This document shows, in pieces, positions 16,067 through 24,641 of a DNA stretch of 64,000 bases. A program made the translations under genes and the position numbers. This DNA comes from Aldehydirespirator sp965220485 (GTDB lineage Bacteria > Actinomycetota > Acidimicrobiia > Acidimicrobiales > Aldehydirespiratoraceae). Numbering within the stretch: the stretch's first letter is position 1; every line of letters starts with the position of its first letter. The notes below the pieces were generated by a model. That model searched no databases. It had not been told where the DNA came from and was given only the letters and a program-made list of their open reading frames with translations. The DNA is taken from assembly GCA_965220485.1 (NCBI GenBank), contig OZ244832.1:3534001-3598000 (forward strand). Reading direction: 5' to 3'.

Positions 16067-17791
16067 GTGATTGAGCGAGAGATCACGCCTCGTCTGACGC
16101 AACTGTTCGGACAGTACCCGGTCGTGACCTTGACCGGTCCGCGCCAGTCGGGCAAGACAACTCTCTGTCAAGTGGCGTTCCCGCACTTGAACTACTTCAA
16201 CCTTGAGGCACCCGATCAGCGGGCCTTCGCCGAGTCAGACCCGCGAGGGTTCCTGGCGCAGGCAGGCGACGGCGCGATCATCGACGAGGTCCAGAATCTC
16301 CCCGACCTCCTCTCCTACATACAGGTCGAGGTTGACGAACGTGGTCGCAACGGCCTCTTCGTCCTGACCGGGAGCGAGCAGTTCAGATTGTCGCGAGCGA
16401 TCAGCCAGTCTCTGGCGGGAAGGACCGGCCTGCTGCGGCTGCTTCCGTTCTCACTCGCAGAGCGAGCCGCCACTGGTTCGAGCATGGCCATCGACAATGT
16501 GATCTTCTCGGGCTTCTACCCGCGGATCCTCGATCAGGGGCTGGACCCCCGCCAGGCGCTGGGCGACTACTTCGAGACCTACGTCGAGCGAGATGTCCGA
16601 GGGTCCAACGAGATCCGCAACATCTCAAGCTTCCGGCGGTTCGTCCGGCTGTGTGCCGGCCGAGTCGGGCAACTGGTCAACCTCAGCTCTCTGGGCGCCG
16701 ACGCCGGCGTGTCCCACCCGACGGCGCGTGCGTGGCTGACGATCCTCGAGGCGAGCTACGTCGTGTTCCTGCTCCAGCCGTTCCACGCCAACATCCGCAA
16801 GCGCCTGACCAAGTCCCCCAAGCTCTACTTCTACGATGCCGGCCTGGCGAGCTACCTCGTAGGCATCGAGAACGCGCGGCAGGTAGCGACCCATCCGCTG
16901 CGTGGCGCGCTGTTCGAGAACGTCGTCGTGATTGAGGCGCTAAAGCATCGGCTCAACCGGGGCCATCAGCCGAACCTGTGGTTCTTCCGCGATTCGAGTG
17001 GGTTGGAGTGCGATTTGCTGCTGGAGACTGGCGAGGGAACCTCCGCTATCGAGATCAAGTCGGGATCAACGATCTCCGGCGACTATTTCACCTCGCTCGA
17101 CAAGGTCGCCGATCTGTTGCCGGATGTCGTCTCCAAGACAGTCGTCTACGGCGGCACCGCGCGCCAGGAGCGAAGCGACTGTGCGGCGGTGCCGCTTGCA
17201 GACCTCGGCAGCGTGATCGACCGGCTGGACATCGACCAGGAGATCTCGGACTTCATCAGCGAGAGAACGGGTGCGTCGCCCCGCCGGTCCGACGTCGAGA
17301 TCCTCGACGCCGTGTATTGCAGGCACATTCGCCCCACCCTCGACGATCTGGAACCCTATGTTGCAAGGATCGGGAACAGCCTCTTCCAGCAGCACCGTTG
17401 GGACGGGCAGGTCAGCAGAGGTGCCCGGGCCGGCGTCACGGGCGGTGGCGTGCTGTCGGACGGGCGATGGGCGGCGACCAAGGAGAGCTGGCTGCTGTCA
17501 CCGGGCTTTGAATTGAGTGACGACACTCCCGTCAATATCGGTTCTCGCTTAGTTCTGCGGAGTTACACCGGCAGGGATGGCCCCGACTTCAGCACGGAGA
17601 TCAACATCCGATGGATCCTGGCCGCGGCGCAGGTTGCACGGAGCGCGAGCATCGATTCGACGGAGATTCCTGCGCTGAGGTCGACAATCGCCTACCCGGA
17701 CTTGGGAACGACACCCGCCGACGTCGACCGAGTGGTGACAGAGGTCGCGAGGGCTCTTCTCGACCGGATCGCTGAGTTGTCGGCGACGTAG
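16067..17791 (+). CDS. AAA ATPase with DUF4143 domain and a 170-residue C-terminal extension
   Basis: A 574-residue protein. Walker A GPRQSGKT (about 25-32), Walker B-like AIIDEVQNLPDLL, sensor-like FVLTGSEQF, then DUF4143 with YFETYVERDV, a helix-turn-helix-like LSSLGADAGVSHPTARAWL, SPKLYFYDAGLASYL and a nuclease-like ECDLLL ... AIEIKSG. The first 400 residues are the complete usual protein. Residues about 405-574 (from RRSDVEILDAVYCRH) are an extra globular domain I do not recognise. GTG start at 16067 with GGGAGG nine bases upstream. The stop is immediately followed by half of an intergenic element. Confidence 0.88.
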   Translation: MIEREITPRLTQLFGQYPVVTLTGPRQSGKTTLCQVAFPHLNYFNLEAPDQRAFAESDPRGFLAQAGDGAIIDEVQNLPDLLSYIQVEVDERGRNGLFVLTGSEQFRLSRAISQSLAGRTGLLRLLPFSLAERAATGSSMAIDNVIFSGFYPRILDQGLDPRQALGDYFETYVERDVRGSNEIRNISSFRRFVRLCAGRVGQLVNLSSLGADAGVSHPTARAWLTILEASYVVFLLQPFHANIRKRLTKSPKLYFYDAGLASYLVGIENARQVATHPLRGALFENVVVIEALKHRLNRGHQPNLWFFRDSSGLECDLLLETGEGTSAIEIKSGSTISGDYFTSLDKVADLLPDVVSKTVVYGGTARQERSDCAAVPLADLGSVIDRLDIDQEISDFISERTGASPRRSDVEILDAVYCRHIRPTLDDLEPYVARIGNSLFQQHRWDGQVSRGARAGVTGGGVLSDGRWAATKESWLLSPGFELSDDTPVNIGSRLVLRSYTGRDGPDFSTEINIRWILAAAQVARSASIDSTEIPALRSTIAYPDLGTTPADVDRVVTEVARALLDRIAELSAT

Positions 17792-18035
17792 AGCCCGAAT
17801 AGGTGAGCCTTCACGAACTTGTGGGGCGCGGGGCGGTTCGCCAAGCGAAATCTGGAGAGTTTCGCGTCGTATAGAAGCAAAACCCACACAGATTTCGATG
17901 GGGGCGCGGCGTGGCGTGGGGGGCGCGGCGTGGTGTGGGTACTGGGCCCGTGGTGACGGTTACCTCGTCTCCGGGGCGCGGCGTGGCGTGGCGTGGGGAC
18001 GTGGCGTGGGGGTCGAGGCTGACGGCGGGCGGCGG
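17792..18035. other. convergent intergenic region with half repeat element and G-rich tract
   Basis: GAGCCCGAATAGGTGAG (17791-17807) is the left terminus of the long-class element (compare 5358-5377) without the core or right end. From 17898 to 18015 follow irregular repeats of GGCGTGG and GGGCGCGGCGTGG with strong purine/pyrimidine strand asymmetry. No coding sequence is seen. Confidence 0.6.
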
Positions 18036-19190
18036 TTACACGAGGTCGTCCTGCCAGAGGCGCCGGGCGAAGTCGGTCGCGCCGATGATGTCGATGCCGT
18101 CGTCGGTTCGCCGGGGGCGGGGTTCGAGGCAGACCACGACCCTGCGGCCCGCGCCGGGATGCTCCTCGGCCAGGGTGCGGAGGCCCTTGAGGTGGCTGCT
18201 GGTGATCCTGGCGGTCGCTTTCGCCTCAATCGCGAGCTGCATCTCGCCGACCACGAAGTCGACCTCGATGCCGCTGGGGAGCCGCCAGTAGGTCAGATGC
18301 TCGTCGAGCTCGCGGTAGGCGACATACGCGGAGAGCTCATGGAATATCCAGTTCTCGAACGCTTTGCCGTACTGGTCCGAGCCGCGCAGCAACTCGCCGC
18401 GTCGCGCCAGACGGTTAACGACGCCGACGTCCTCGAAATAGAGCTTCGGAGCTCCCGCGAGGCGGCGCTTCGCGCGCCGTCGCCAGCGCGGCAGCCGACG
18501 CGCCAGCAGTGTGTCCTCGAGGATGCCGAAGTGCGCCTTGGCCGTGGGCCCCGACACGCCGCAGTCGCGGGCGATGTTCGAGTAGTTGACGGGCTCACCG
18601 TCGCTCAGCGCGGCCGCGTCGAGGAAGTCCGAGAAGGCTGGCAGGTTCCGCACCAGACCCTCGGCGGCTACCTCTTCGCGCAGGTAGTCGGCGATGTAGG
18701 CGTCGAGCAGGCGCCGGGGCCGGTCGGACTGGTACACGTTGGGCAGGCATCCACAGTTGAGCACCCGGTCGAGGTCGAAGTCCTCCCCGATCTCCCCGGC
18801 AGTCAGGCCCCGCAGCTCATAGCGCACGGCGCGCCCGCCGAGCAGATTCGCCGCGCCGCGCCTCACCTTGCGCGCGCTCGATCCGCATAAAGCGAAGCGC
18901 AGCCCGCGGTTCTCGATCAGCCAGTGGACCTCGTCGAGCAGAGCGGGGACCTTCTGGATCTCGTCGATGACCACCTGGCGGGACCTCTCGGGACCCGCCG
19001 CCTCGAGCTCCTCGCGCAGCAGCTCGGGACGGGCGACGTAGCGGCGGAACTCGTCCGCCTTGAGCAGATCGACCCACACGCCGTCGGGGTACCGCTGCCT
19101 GAGCAGAGTGCTCTTGCCCGCCTGCCGCGGCCCCCACAAGAAGAAGGTCTCCGTCCCGGGCTCTGGCAGAGACAGCAACCGTTGAAACAT
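18036..19190 (-). CDS. AAA ATPase with DUF4143 domain
   Basis: A 384-residue protein of normal DUF4143-ATPase length. Walker A GPRQAGKST at about residues 20-28, Walker B-like VVIDEIQKVPALLDEV, sensor FALCGSSARK, then PRRLLDAYIADYLREEV, a winged-helix-like YSNIARDCGVSGPTAKAHF and the nuclease-like EVDFVVGEMQLAIEAKAT. Start at ATG 19190 (TAATCT seven bases upstream, no ribosome-binding site), because upstream residues in the same frame would run through an operator palindrome. Convergent with the long DUF4143 ATPase at 16067; the two are only distantly similar, so not a recent duplication. Confidence 0.88.
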   Translation of the reverse strand: MFQRLLSLPEPGTETFFLWGPRQAGKSTLLRQRYPDGVWVDLLKADEFRRYVARPELLREELEAAGPERSRQVVIDEIQKVPALLDEVHWLIENRGLRFALCGSSARKVRRGAANLLGGRAVRYELRGLTAGEIGEDFDLDRVLNCGCLPNVYQSDRPRRLLDAYIADYLREEVAAEGLVRNLPAFSDFLDAAALSDGEPVNYSNIARDCGVSGPTAKAHFGILEDTLLARRLPRWRRRAKRRLAGAPKLYFEDVGVVNRLARRGELLRGSDQYGKAFENWIFHELSAYVAYRELDEHLTYWRLPSGIEVDFVVGEMQLAIEAKATARITSSHLKGLRTLAEEHPGAGRRVVVCLEPRPRRTDDGIDIIGATDFARRLWQDDLV

Positions 19191-19193
19191 ACT

Positions 19194-19262
19194 CTTTAGA
19201 TTATCATGACAATCTAAAGCACAGATTGGCCATCTATTACTGTCATAGCATTGCGATAGTAA
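19194..19262 (-). promoter_or_regulatory. palindromic operator region upstream of the ATPase start
   Basis: CTTTAGATT (with its inverted arm AATCTAAAG) spans 19194-19219, three bases before the ATG, and covers the -10 TAATCT. A second, looser pair ATTACT ... AGTAAT follows at about 19237-19262. Together they suggest tight repression of a leaderless gene, probably by its own product or a lost partner. Confidence 0.65.
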
Positions 19263-19343
19263 TCGAGTTGTGTCTCCGGCTCCATCAGCAGCCGCTCGGG
19301 AGGCGAAACGCACCCAGGGCCTCGGGTCACCCGACCAGCCTCT

Positions 19344-20411
19344 CTACGCTTGGCGAAGCGCTACGAAACGGGCCGTGGTTGCCAGTGCCTCCTTGGCGGC
19401 GGGCACGTCCGGCAGTGCTTCGAGCGCGTCGAGGGCCTCGTCAAGCAGCTCCGCGATCTCCTCCTCGAGGCTGGAGAGCGCACCCGTGTCGACGATCACC
19501 TGCTGAGCTTCGGAAACCGTCCCGTCGTCCATGTCCGAGCCGACCGCGTCCAGTACCTCAAGCTGGGACGGGGTGGCGCCTGCTCTCGCCAGGGCCATCA
19601 GCAGAGTGGGCTTGCCCTCGCGAAGGTCGTCGCCGACCGGTTTGCCAGTGGCGTCCGGATCTCCGAACGCGCCGAGCACGTCGTCTCGTAGCTGGAACGC
19701 CATGCCGACGGGATGGCCGTGGCGGGCCAGCGGCTCGGCCAGTTCGGCGCTGCCGGCAAGGGCCGCGCCAAGCTGCAGCGGCCGCACCACCGTGTAGCGG
19801 GCGGTCTTGTGCTCAATGATGTTTCGGGCCTCGTCCGCAGTGGCGCTCCCCCGGGCCGACCCAACGACGTCCAGGTACTGGCCCATGTTCAGTTCGGTGC
19901 GCAGACCGTCCCACACCGCGCGGGTCTCGGGGGTAACCCGCCCCAGCGTGCGGTCGGCGAGCACCATGGCCATGTCGCCGACTAGCACTGCGGCCGCCTC
20001 TCCGAAGCGCCGGTCCTCGCCGTGCCAGTCCCTGGCGCGGTGGCGCTGCACGAACTTCCGCCACACGGTGGGCGCGCCCCGACGGGTGGGGGAGGCGTCC
20101 ATCACGTCGTCGTGAGCCAGCGCGAAGGCGTGAAGGATCTCCAGGGCGCAGCCGCCGTCGAGCGCACCGTCGCCGTCGGGGTCCCCGCCGCCGAGCAGCC
20201 ATCCCCAGTGGCAGTAGGCGGGCCGGATGCGCTTACCACCGCCGAGGATCATGTCGGCCAGATCGCCGAGCGGCTCGTCGAGGCTGGGATCCAACGCAGC
20301 CCACTGGCGGCGCTCGGCTTCCAGGATCTCGCCGAGACGAGCCTGAACCCTGGCCGCGATGGCCGTCAACTCCGCGGGCGGAGCTACCGGCTCCTCAGCG
20401 GTACCAGTCAC
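19344..20411 (-). CDS. polyprenyl synthetase (geranylgeranyl or longer prenyl diphosphate synthase)
   Basis: A 355-residue trans-isoprenyl diphosphate synthase that condenses isopentenyl diphosphate units onto allylic primers. The first Asp-rich motif is HDDVMD (Asp101, Asp102, Asp105), the second QLRDDVLGAFGD (Asp243, Asp244), and GGGKRIRP at 57-64 binds isopentenyl diphosphate. Product length is set by residues before the first motif (Phe96, Ala97 here) and cannot be read with confidence; menaquinone side chain or carotenoid precursors are likely. GTG start overlaps the xseB stop (GTGA). Last gene of a four-gene coupled operon. Confidence 0.93.
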   Translation of the reverse strand: MTGTAEEPVAPPAELTAIAARVQARLGEILEAERRQWAALDPSLDEPLGDLADMILGGGKRIRPAYCHWGWLLGGGDPDGDGALDGGCALEILHAFALAHDDVMDASPTRRGAPTVWRKFVQRHRARDWHGEDRRFGEAAAVLVGDMAMVLADRTLGRVTPETRAVWDGLRTELNMGQYLDVVGSARGSATADEARNIIEHKTARYTVVRPLQLGAALAGSAELAEPLARHGHPVGMAFQLRDDVLGAFGDPDATGKPVGDDLREGKPTLLMALARAGATPSQLEVLDAVGSDMDDGTVSEAQQVIVDTGALSSLEEEIAELLDEALDALEALPDVPAAKEALATTARFVALRQA

Positions 20412-20650
20412 GACGCGGTGTCTGACTCAAGTGCAGCCACGACCCGCTCGACCTGGACGCCGGCGTTGGTGATCCGGCGGCGACAGATCTCTATGAGCGT
20501 TGCCGCTCGCTCGACCCGATTCGCTAGGGCATCGACGTCTGGATCCTCGCCCTCGAGTTCCTCCAGGATCTGCTCGAGTTCGGCCATCGCCGCCGCGTAG
20601 CCGGGCTCCTCGGCGTCGCTGGGGCCGGACGTGGGCTCTTCGGTGCTCAT
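20408..20650 (-). CDS. xseB: exodeoxyribonuclease VII small subunit
   Basis: An 80-residue protein made of two helices, GYAAAMAELEQILEELEG and ALANRVERAATLIEICRRRI, exactly the XseB hairpin that multimerises around the XseA large subunit. The enzyme degrades single-stranded DNA to oligonucleotides. The ATG shares a base with the xseA stop (TGATG), and the stop overlaps the next start, so stoichiometry is set by coupled translation. The tail (residues 68-80) is acidic and short. Confidence 0.93.
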   Translation of the reverse strand: MSTEEPTSGPSDAEEPGYAAAMAELEQILEELEGEDPDVDALANRVERAATLIEICRRRITNAGVQVERVVAALESDTAS

Positions 20651-22068
20651 CAGGTTAGGTCCTCGTTGCTGTCGCGCCGAGCACGGATCGTACTCTCCAG
20701 CGCGCCGTCGGCCAGATGGGTGACGATGCCGTCGCCGGGCGACGCATCTCGCACCGAGCGCACCAGCACTCCGTCATCGCGCCGGGTCATAGACCATCCC
20801 CGGCGCAGGATCAGGGCCGGATCGAGGGCCCGCACTCTGGTGGCTACGGCGTCCAGGTGCCGTTGGGCGTGGCGGATCTCGTGACGGCCCGCCACCGACA
20901 GCCGGGCCGAGGCCCGGTCGAGGCGGCTCCTGCCCCTCCGTTCGGCTGCGGGTCCGGCTTGGGCGAGCCGGTGGGTGACCGCGGCCGCCCTGCGCCGGGC
21001 GCGCGCCGTGGCGACCCGTCCCGTGTTGGCGAGGCGCTGGCCCGCGGCGTCGAGGTTGTGGTCGGCCCGCCGGACCGCGGCCCGCGCTTGTTGGGCCGTG
21101 TCGGCGGCGCCTTTGCCGGTTCGGTGCTCGGCGGCGGCAAGGGCGCGGCGGCTGCGCACCGCGATCGACCGTCCCGTGCCGTCGAGCCTCTCCAGCCAGT
21201 CCTCGACCAGCTGGACCACGGCCTCCGCCGCGGCGGTCGGCGTGGAGCAAACGGTGTGGGCCGTCTCGTCGGCCACACTGCGGTCCGTCTCATGTCCTAT
21301 GCCGGTGAACACCGGACGCTCGCACGAGACGATGGCCCGGGCCACCAGCTCATGATCGAAGGCGACGAGGTCGGTGCGGCTGCCGCCCCCTCGAGCCAGC
21401 ACCGCCACATCGACCCCGGCGCCGACTGCGGCTCTGATCGCGGCCGCGATGGCCTCGGGGGCGTCGGTGCCCTGTACCGGCGTGTCGATCTCGACCACTT
21501 GGAAGGCGAAGCCGCTGCTGGTCAGCACCCGCAACATGTCGGCGTGGGCGGCGCTGCCCATCGACGTGACCAGACCCACTCGCAGCGGCACCGGCGCGAG
21601 AACGGTGCTGGCGTTGCGGCGCAGCAGTCCCTCGGCCGCGAGTGCCCGCAAGAGCGCCTCACGGTCCGCCGCGATCGCGCCCAGCGTGTGGGCTGGGTCG
21701 ATGGCGATCATGCACAACTGGAGCTGTCCCCGCCGCGGGTAGAAGTCGAGCATCCCCTGGATGCGCACCCTCAGCCCGTCGGCCATACGGATGGCGTTGC
21801 CGTGCCGCTTGATCGTCCTGTTGACCCGCTCCTTGTCGTCGCGGAACAACACGACGCTCACCGAGGCTTCGGGCGGCGCGCCGGGCTCGGCGCGCTCGGG
21901 GCGCTCGACCAGGTCGAAGTACACGTGGCCGCTACGGGCCCGGCTGAGGTTGTCGATGTCCCCGGCCACCCAGACGCCACGAGGGAAGGCCTCGTCCAAG
22001 GTCCAGCGAAGCGCCTGGGTCAACTCGCCCACCGTCAGGGTCTGGTCTCCGGCGGTGAGGTCGGTCAC
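20650..22068 (-). CDS. xseA: exodeoxyribonuclease VII large subunit
   Basis: About 472 residues. N-terminal OB fold (LTVGELTQALRWTLDEAF, GVWVAGDIDNLSRARSGHVYF), catalytic domain with the RVGLVTSMGSAAHADML and VLARGGGSRTDLVAFDHELVARAI blocks, GIGHETDRSVADETAHTVCS, and a long Ala/Arg-rich coiled region before the C-terminal DPALILRRGWSMTR segment that binds XseB. GTG at 22068 overlaps the stop of the ABC exporter gene (GTGA). Frame continues open upstream through the exporter repeats, but only the GTG gives an authentic OB-fold start. Confidence 0.95.
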   Translation of the reverse strand: MTDLTAGDQTLTVGELTQALRWTLDEAFPRGVWVAGDIDNLSRARSGHVYFDLVERPERAEPGAPPEASVSVVLFRDDKERVNRTIKRHGNAIRMADGLRVRIQGMLDFYPRRGQLQLCMIAIDPAHTLGAIAADREALLRALAAEGLLRRNASTVLAPVPLRVGLVTSMGSAAHADMLRVLTSSGFAFQVVEIDTPVQGTDAPEAIAAAIRAAVGAGVDVAVLARGGGSRTDLVAFDHELVARAIVSCERPVFTGIGHETDRSVADETAHTVCSTPTAAAEAVVQLVEDWLERLDGTGRSIAVRSRRALAAAEHRTGKGAADTAQQARAAVRRADHNLDAAGQRLANTGRVATARARRRAAAVTHRLAQAGPAAERRGRSRLDRASARLSVAGRHEIRHAQRHLDAVATRVRALDPALILRRGWSMTRRDDGVLVRSVRDASPGDGIVTHLADGALESTIRARRDSNEDLT

Positions 22069-24482
22069 AATGCAGCCCGCTCGGCCGTGTCGGCCCATTC
22101 GGCTGTCGGTGCCCGCTCGGCCATGTCGGCCCGTTCGGGTGTCGGTGCCCGCTCGGGTGTGTCGGCCCGTTCGGGTGTCGGTGCCCGTTCGGCTGTCGGT
22201 GCCCGTTCGGGTGTGTCGGCCCGTTCGGCCGTGTCGGCCCGTTCGGGTGTGTCGGCCCGTTCGGGTGTGTCGGCCCGTTCGGGTGTGTCGGCCCGTTCGG
22301 GTGTGTCGGCCCGTTCGGGTGTGTCGGCCCGTTCGGGTGTGTCGGCCCGTTCGGGTGTGTCGGCCCGTTCGGGTGTGTCGGCCCGTTCGGGTGTGTCGGC
22401 CCGTTCGGGTGTGTCGGCCCGTTCGGGTGTGTCGGCCCGTTCGGGTGTGTCGGCCCGTTCGGGTGTGTCGGCCCGTTCGGGTGTGTCGGCCCGTTCGGGT
22501 GTGTCGGCCCGTTCGGGTGTGTCGGCCCGTTCGGGTGTGTCGGCCCGTTCGGGTGTGTCGGCCCGTTCGGGTGTGTCGGCCCGCACCAGACCCTCGTACA
22601 GCTCTGCGTACAGGCCTCCGGTGTGGCGCAGCTGGTCGTGCGTGCCCAACTCGACGATCCGCCCCTCGTCGAGCACCACGATCACGTCCGCGTCCACCAC
22701 GGTCGACAGCCGGTGCGCGATCACCAGCGACGTGCGACCCCGCAGTGCATCGTCCAGGGCCTCCTGCACCTGGGCCTCGTTCTCGGTGTCGAGGTGCGAC
22801 GTGGCCTCGTCGAGGATGACGATGGCAGGATCCTTCAACAGCATCCGGGCGATGGCGAGACGCTGCTTCTCGCCTCCCGACAGCCGGTAGCCGCGCTCTC
22901 CCACCACGGTTCGGTAACCGTCCGGCAGGGCCTCGATCACGTGATGGATGCGGGCGGCCCGGCACACCTCCGCCATCTCGTCGTCCGACGCGCTCGGGCG
23001 GGCGTATCGTAGGTTCGCGGCCACGGTGTCGTGGAACAGGTGCGGATCCTGCGTGACTGTGCCGATGGCAGCCCGCAGCGACGCCTGCGTGAGGCTGCGC
23101 ACGTCGACGCCGTCGACGACCACGGCACCATTCGACACGTCGTAGAGCCGCGGCACCAACGACACGAACGTGGTCTTGCCCGATCCCGACGGCCCCACCA
23201 CCGCCACCATCTGGCCCGGCGCGATGTCCAAGTCGACGCCGGACAGCACCTCGGGCAGGACGCCCCCGGTCATGTCCCCGGTGTGTTCGTGGTCGGCTGG
23301 TGCCCTTTCGCTCCCGTCCGGTCCCGCGGAGGCCTCGATGCCGAGCGACGCGGGCGTGTCCTCCGCCGACGGGTACCGGAAGCTCACTCCCCGGAACTCG
23401 ACGCGCCCGGCCGGTTCGGCCAGCTTGCGGGCGTCGTCGGCGTCGGTGATCGGGTTGGGCGTGTCGAGCACCTCGAAGACCCGCTCGAAGCTCACGAACG
23501 CCGTCATCACGTCGACCCGGGCGTTGGACAGGCTCGTCAGAGGCACGTATATCCGCACCGTGTACAGGCCCAGCGCCACCAGCGTGCCCGCCGTGAGGGC
23601 GCCGTCGATGGCGAGATGGCCGCCCAGCCAGTAGACCATGGCCGTTCCGACCGCCCCCACCAGGGTCAGGGCGATGAGGAACACCCGCGAGTACATGGCG
23701 CTGCGGACCCCGATGTCGCGCACCCGCCCGGCCCGATCGGAGAAGTCCGCGGCCTCGTCGTCATGGCGGCCGAACAGCTTCACCAGCAGTGCTCCGGCCA
23801 CGTTGAACCGCTCGGTCATGGTGTTGTTCATCGAGGCGTTGAGGTTCATGCCCTCGCGGGTGATGGCCCGCAGGCCCCGGCCCACCCGCCGGGCCGGCAG
23901 CACGAACACCGGCAGGATCACCACCGCGAGCAGGGTGAGCCGCCACTCCAGCACGAACATGGCGATGAGCGTCCCGGCCAGCGTGATGATGTTGGCCACC
24001 ACCGTGCCGAGTGTGCCCGTGAACGCCCGCTGGGCACCGATGACGTCGTTGTTGAGCCGGCTCACCAAGGTGCCGGTCTGGGTGCGGGTGAAGAACGCCA
24101 GCGGCATGCGCTGCACGTGGTCGAACAGACGCAGTCGCAGGTCGAAGATCAGGCCCTCGCCGATGCTCGAGCTGAGCCTGCGCTCCACCAGCGACAGCAG
24201 CGCCTCACCCACGGCCGTGGCGATCAACACGACGAACAGCAGGTTCAGATATCCCTCGTCACCCTCGGCGATGGCGGAGTCGAAGATCTCGCGGATCATC
24301 AGCGGAGGCAGCAGCCCCAAGAACGTGGAGGCGACGACGGTGATGACGAAAGCGACGATCGCAGCGCGGTAGGGACGGGCGAAGGACCACACGCGGCGCC
24401 GGGTGTCGGCGGTGATCGACTTGCCCTCAAGCTCGGACCGGTCGGCCGAGACGGAGTGCATCACATGGAACGGGCTGGCCAT
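22065..24482 (-). CDS. ABC exporter (fused membrane and ATPase domains) with a hexapeptide-repeat tail
   Basis: An 805-residue half-transporter of the lipid/drug exporter type. Six transmembrane helices occupy about residues 30-315 (RPYRAAIVAFVITVVAST onward); the nucleotide-binding domain has Walker A VGPSGSGKT, Q-loop TVTQDPHLF, signature LSGGEKQRLAIARML and Walker B AIVILDEATSHLDTE. After the normal C-terminus (GGLYAELYEGLVR) come about 28 copies of a six-residue unit, mostly RADTPE. ATG 24482 is chosen because the preceding frame lacks membrane-domain character. It probably works as a homodimer. Coupled to xseA downstream; a link to prenyl-lipid export through the downstream synthase is speculation. 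Confidence 0.9.
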   Translation of the reverse strand: MASPFHVMHSVSADRSELEGKSITADTRRRVWSFARPYRAAIVAFVITVVASTFLGLLPPLMIREIFDSAIAEGDEGYLNLLFVVLIATAVGEALLSLVERRLSSSIGEGLIFDLRLRLFDHVQRMPLAFFTRTQTGTLVSRLNNDVIGAQRAFTGTLGTVVANIITLAGTLIAMFVLEWRLTLLAVVILPVFVLPARRVGRGLRAITREGMNLNASMNNTMTERFNVAGALLVKLFGRHDDEAADFSDRAGRVRDIGVRSAMYSRVFLIALTLVGAVGTAMVYWLGGHLAIDGALTAGTLVALGLYTVRIYVPLTSLSNARVDVMTAFVSFERVFEVLDTPNPITDADDARKLAEPAGRVEFRGVSFRYPSAEDTPASLGIEASAGPDGSERAPADHEHTGDMTGGVLPEVLSGVDLDIAPGQMVAVVGPSGSGKTTFVSLVPRLYDVSNGAVVVDGVDVRSLTQASLRAAIGTVTQDPHLFHDTVAANLRYARPSASDDEMAEVCRAARIHHVIEALPDGYRTVVGERGYRLSGGEKQRLAIARMLLKDPAIVILDEATSHLDTENEAQVQEALDDALRGRTSLVIAHRLSTVVDADVIVVLDEGRIVELGTHDQLRHTGGLYAELYEGLVRADTPERADTPERADTPERADTPERADTPERADTPERADTPERADTPERADTPERADTPERADTPERADTPERADTPERADTPERADTPERADTPERADTPERADTPERADTPERADTAERADTPERAPTAERAPTPERADTPERAPTPERADMAERAPTAEWADTAERAAL
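22085..22584. repeat. 18-bp tandem array in the exporter gene
   Basis: GGGTGTGTCGGCCCGTTC repeats: about 19 near-perfect units from 22243 to 22584, then about nine degenerate units down to 22085. In the exporter frame each unit is an RADTPE hexapeptide. Homogeneous units near the ATPase and diverged ones near the stop suggest recent expansion at one end. Confidence 0.93.
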
Positions 24483-24641
24483 CGTCTGGTCCTTCGGCAG
24501 TTGCGGCGTGGCCGTTGTCTCCACGAAACCTGCACAATCCTGCCGCTCAGGGCGGCGTTTCTGCACAACGTTTCCTGGTGACCGGCAGCCGCACGCGTAC
24601 GTCGGGAGCCTACGAACCGGCGCAGCGGTAGCGTTCATGAC

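Noticed and set aside
20716..22890. Long plus-strand frames opposite xseA and the exporter (SARSGV and RPVRVC repeats)
   Set aside because: They are shadows created by the GC bias and the stop-free 18-bp repeat; xseA and the exporter have authentic domains.
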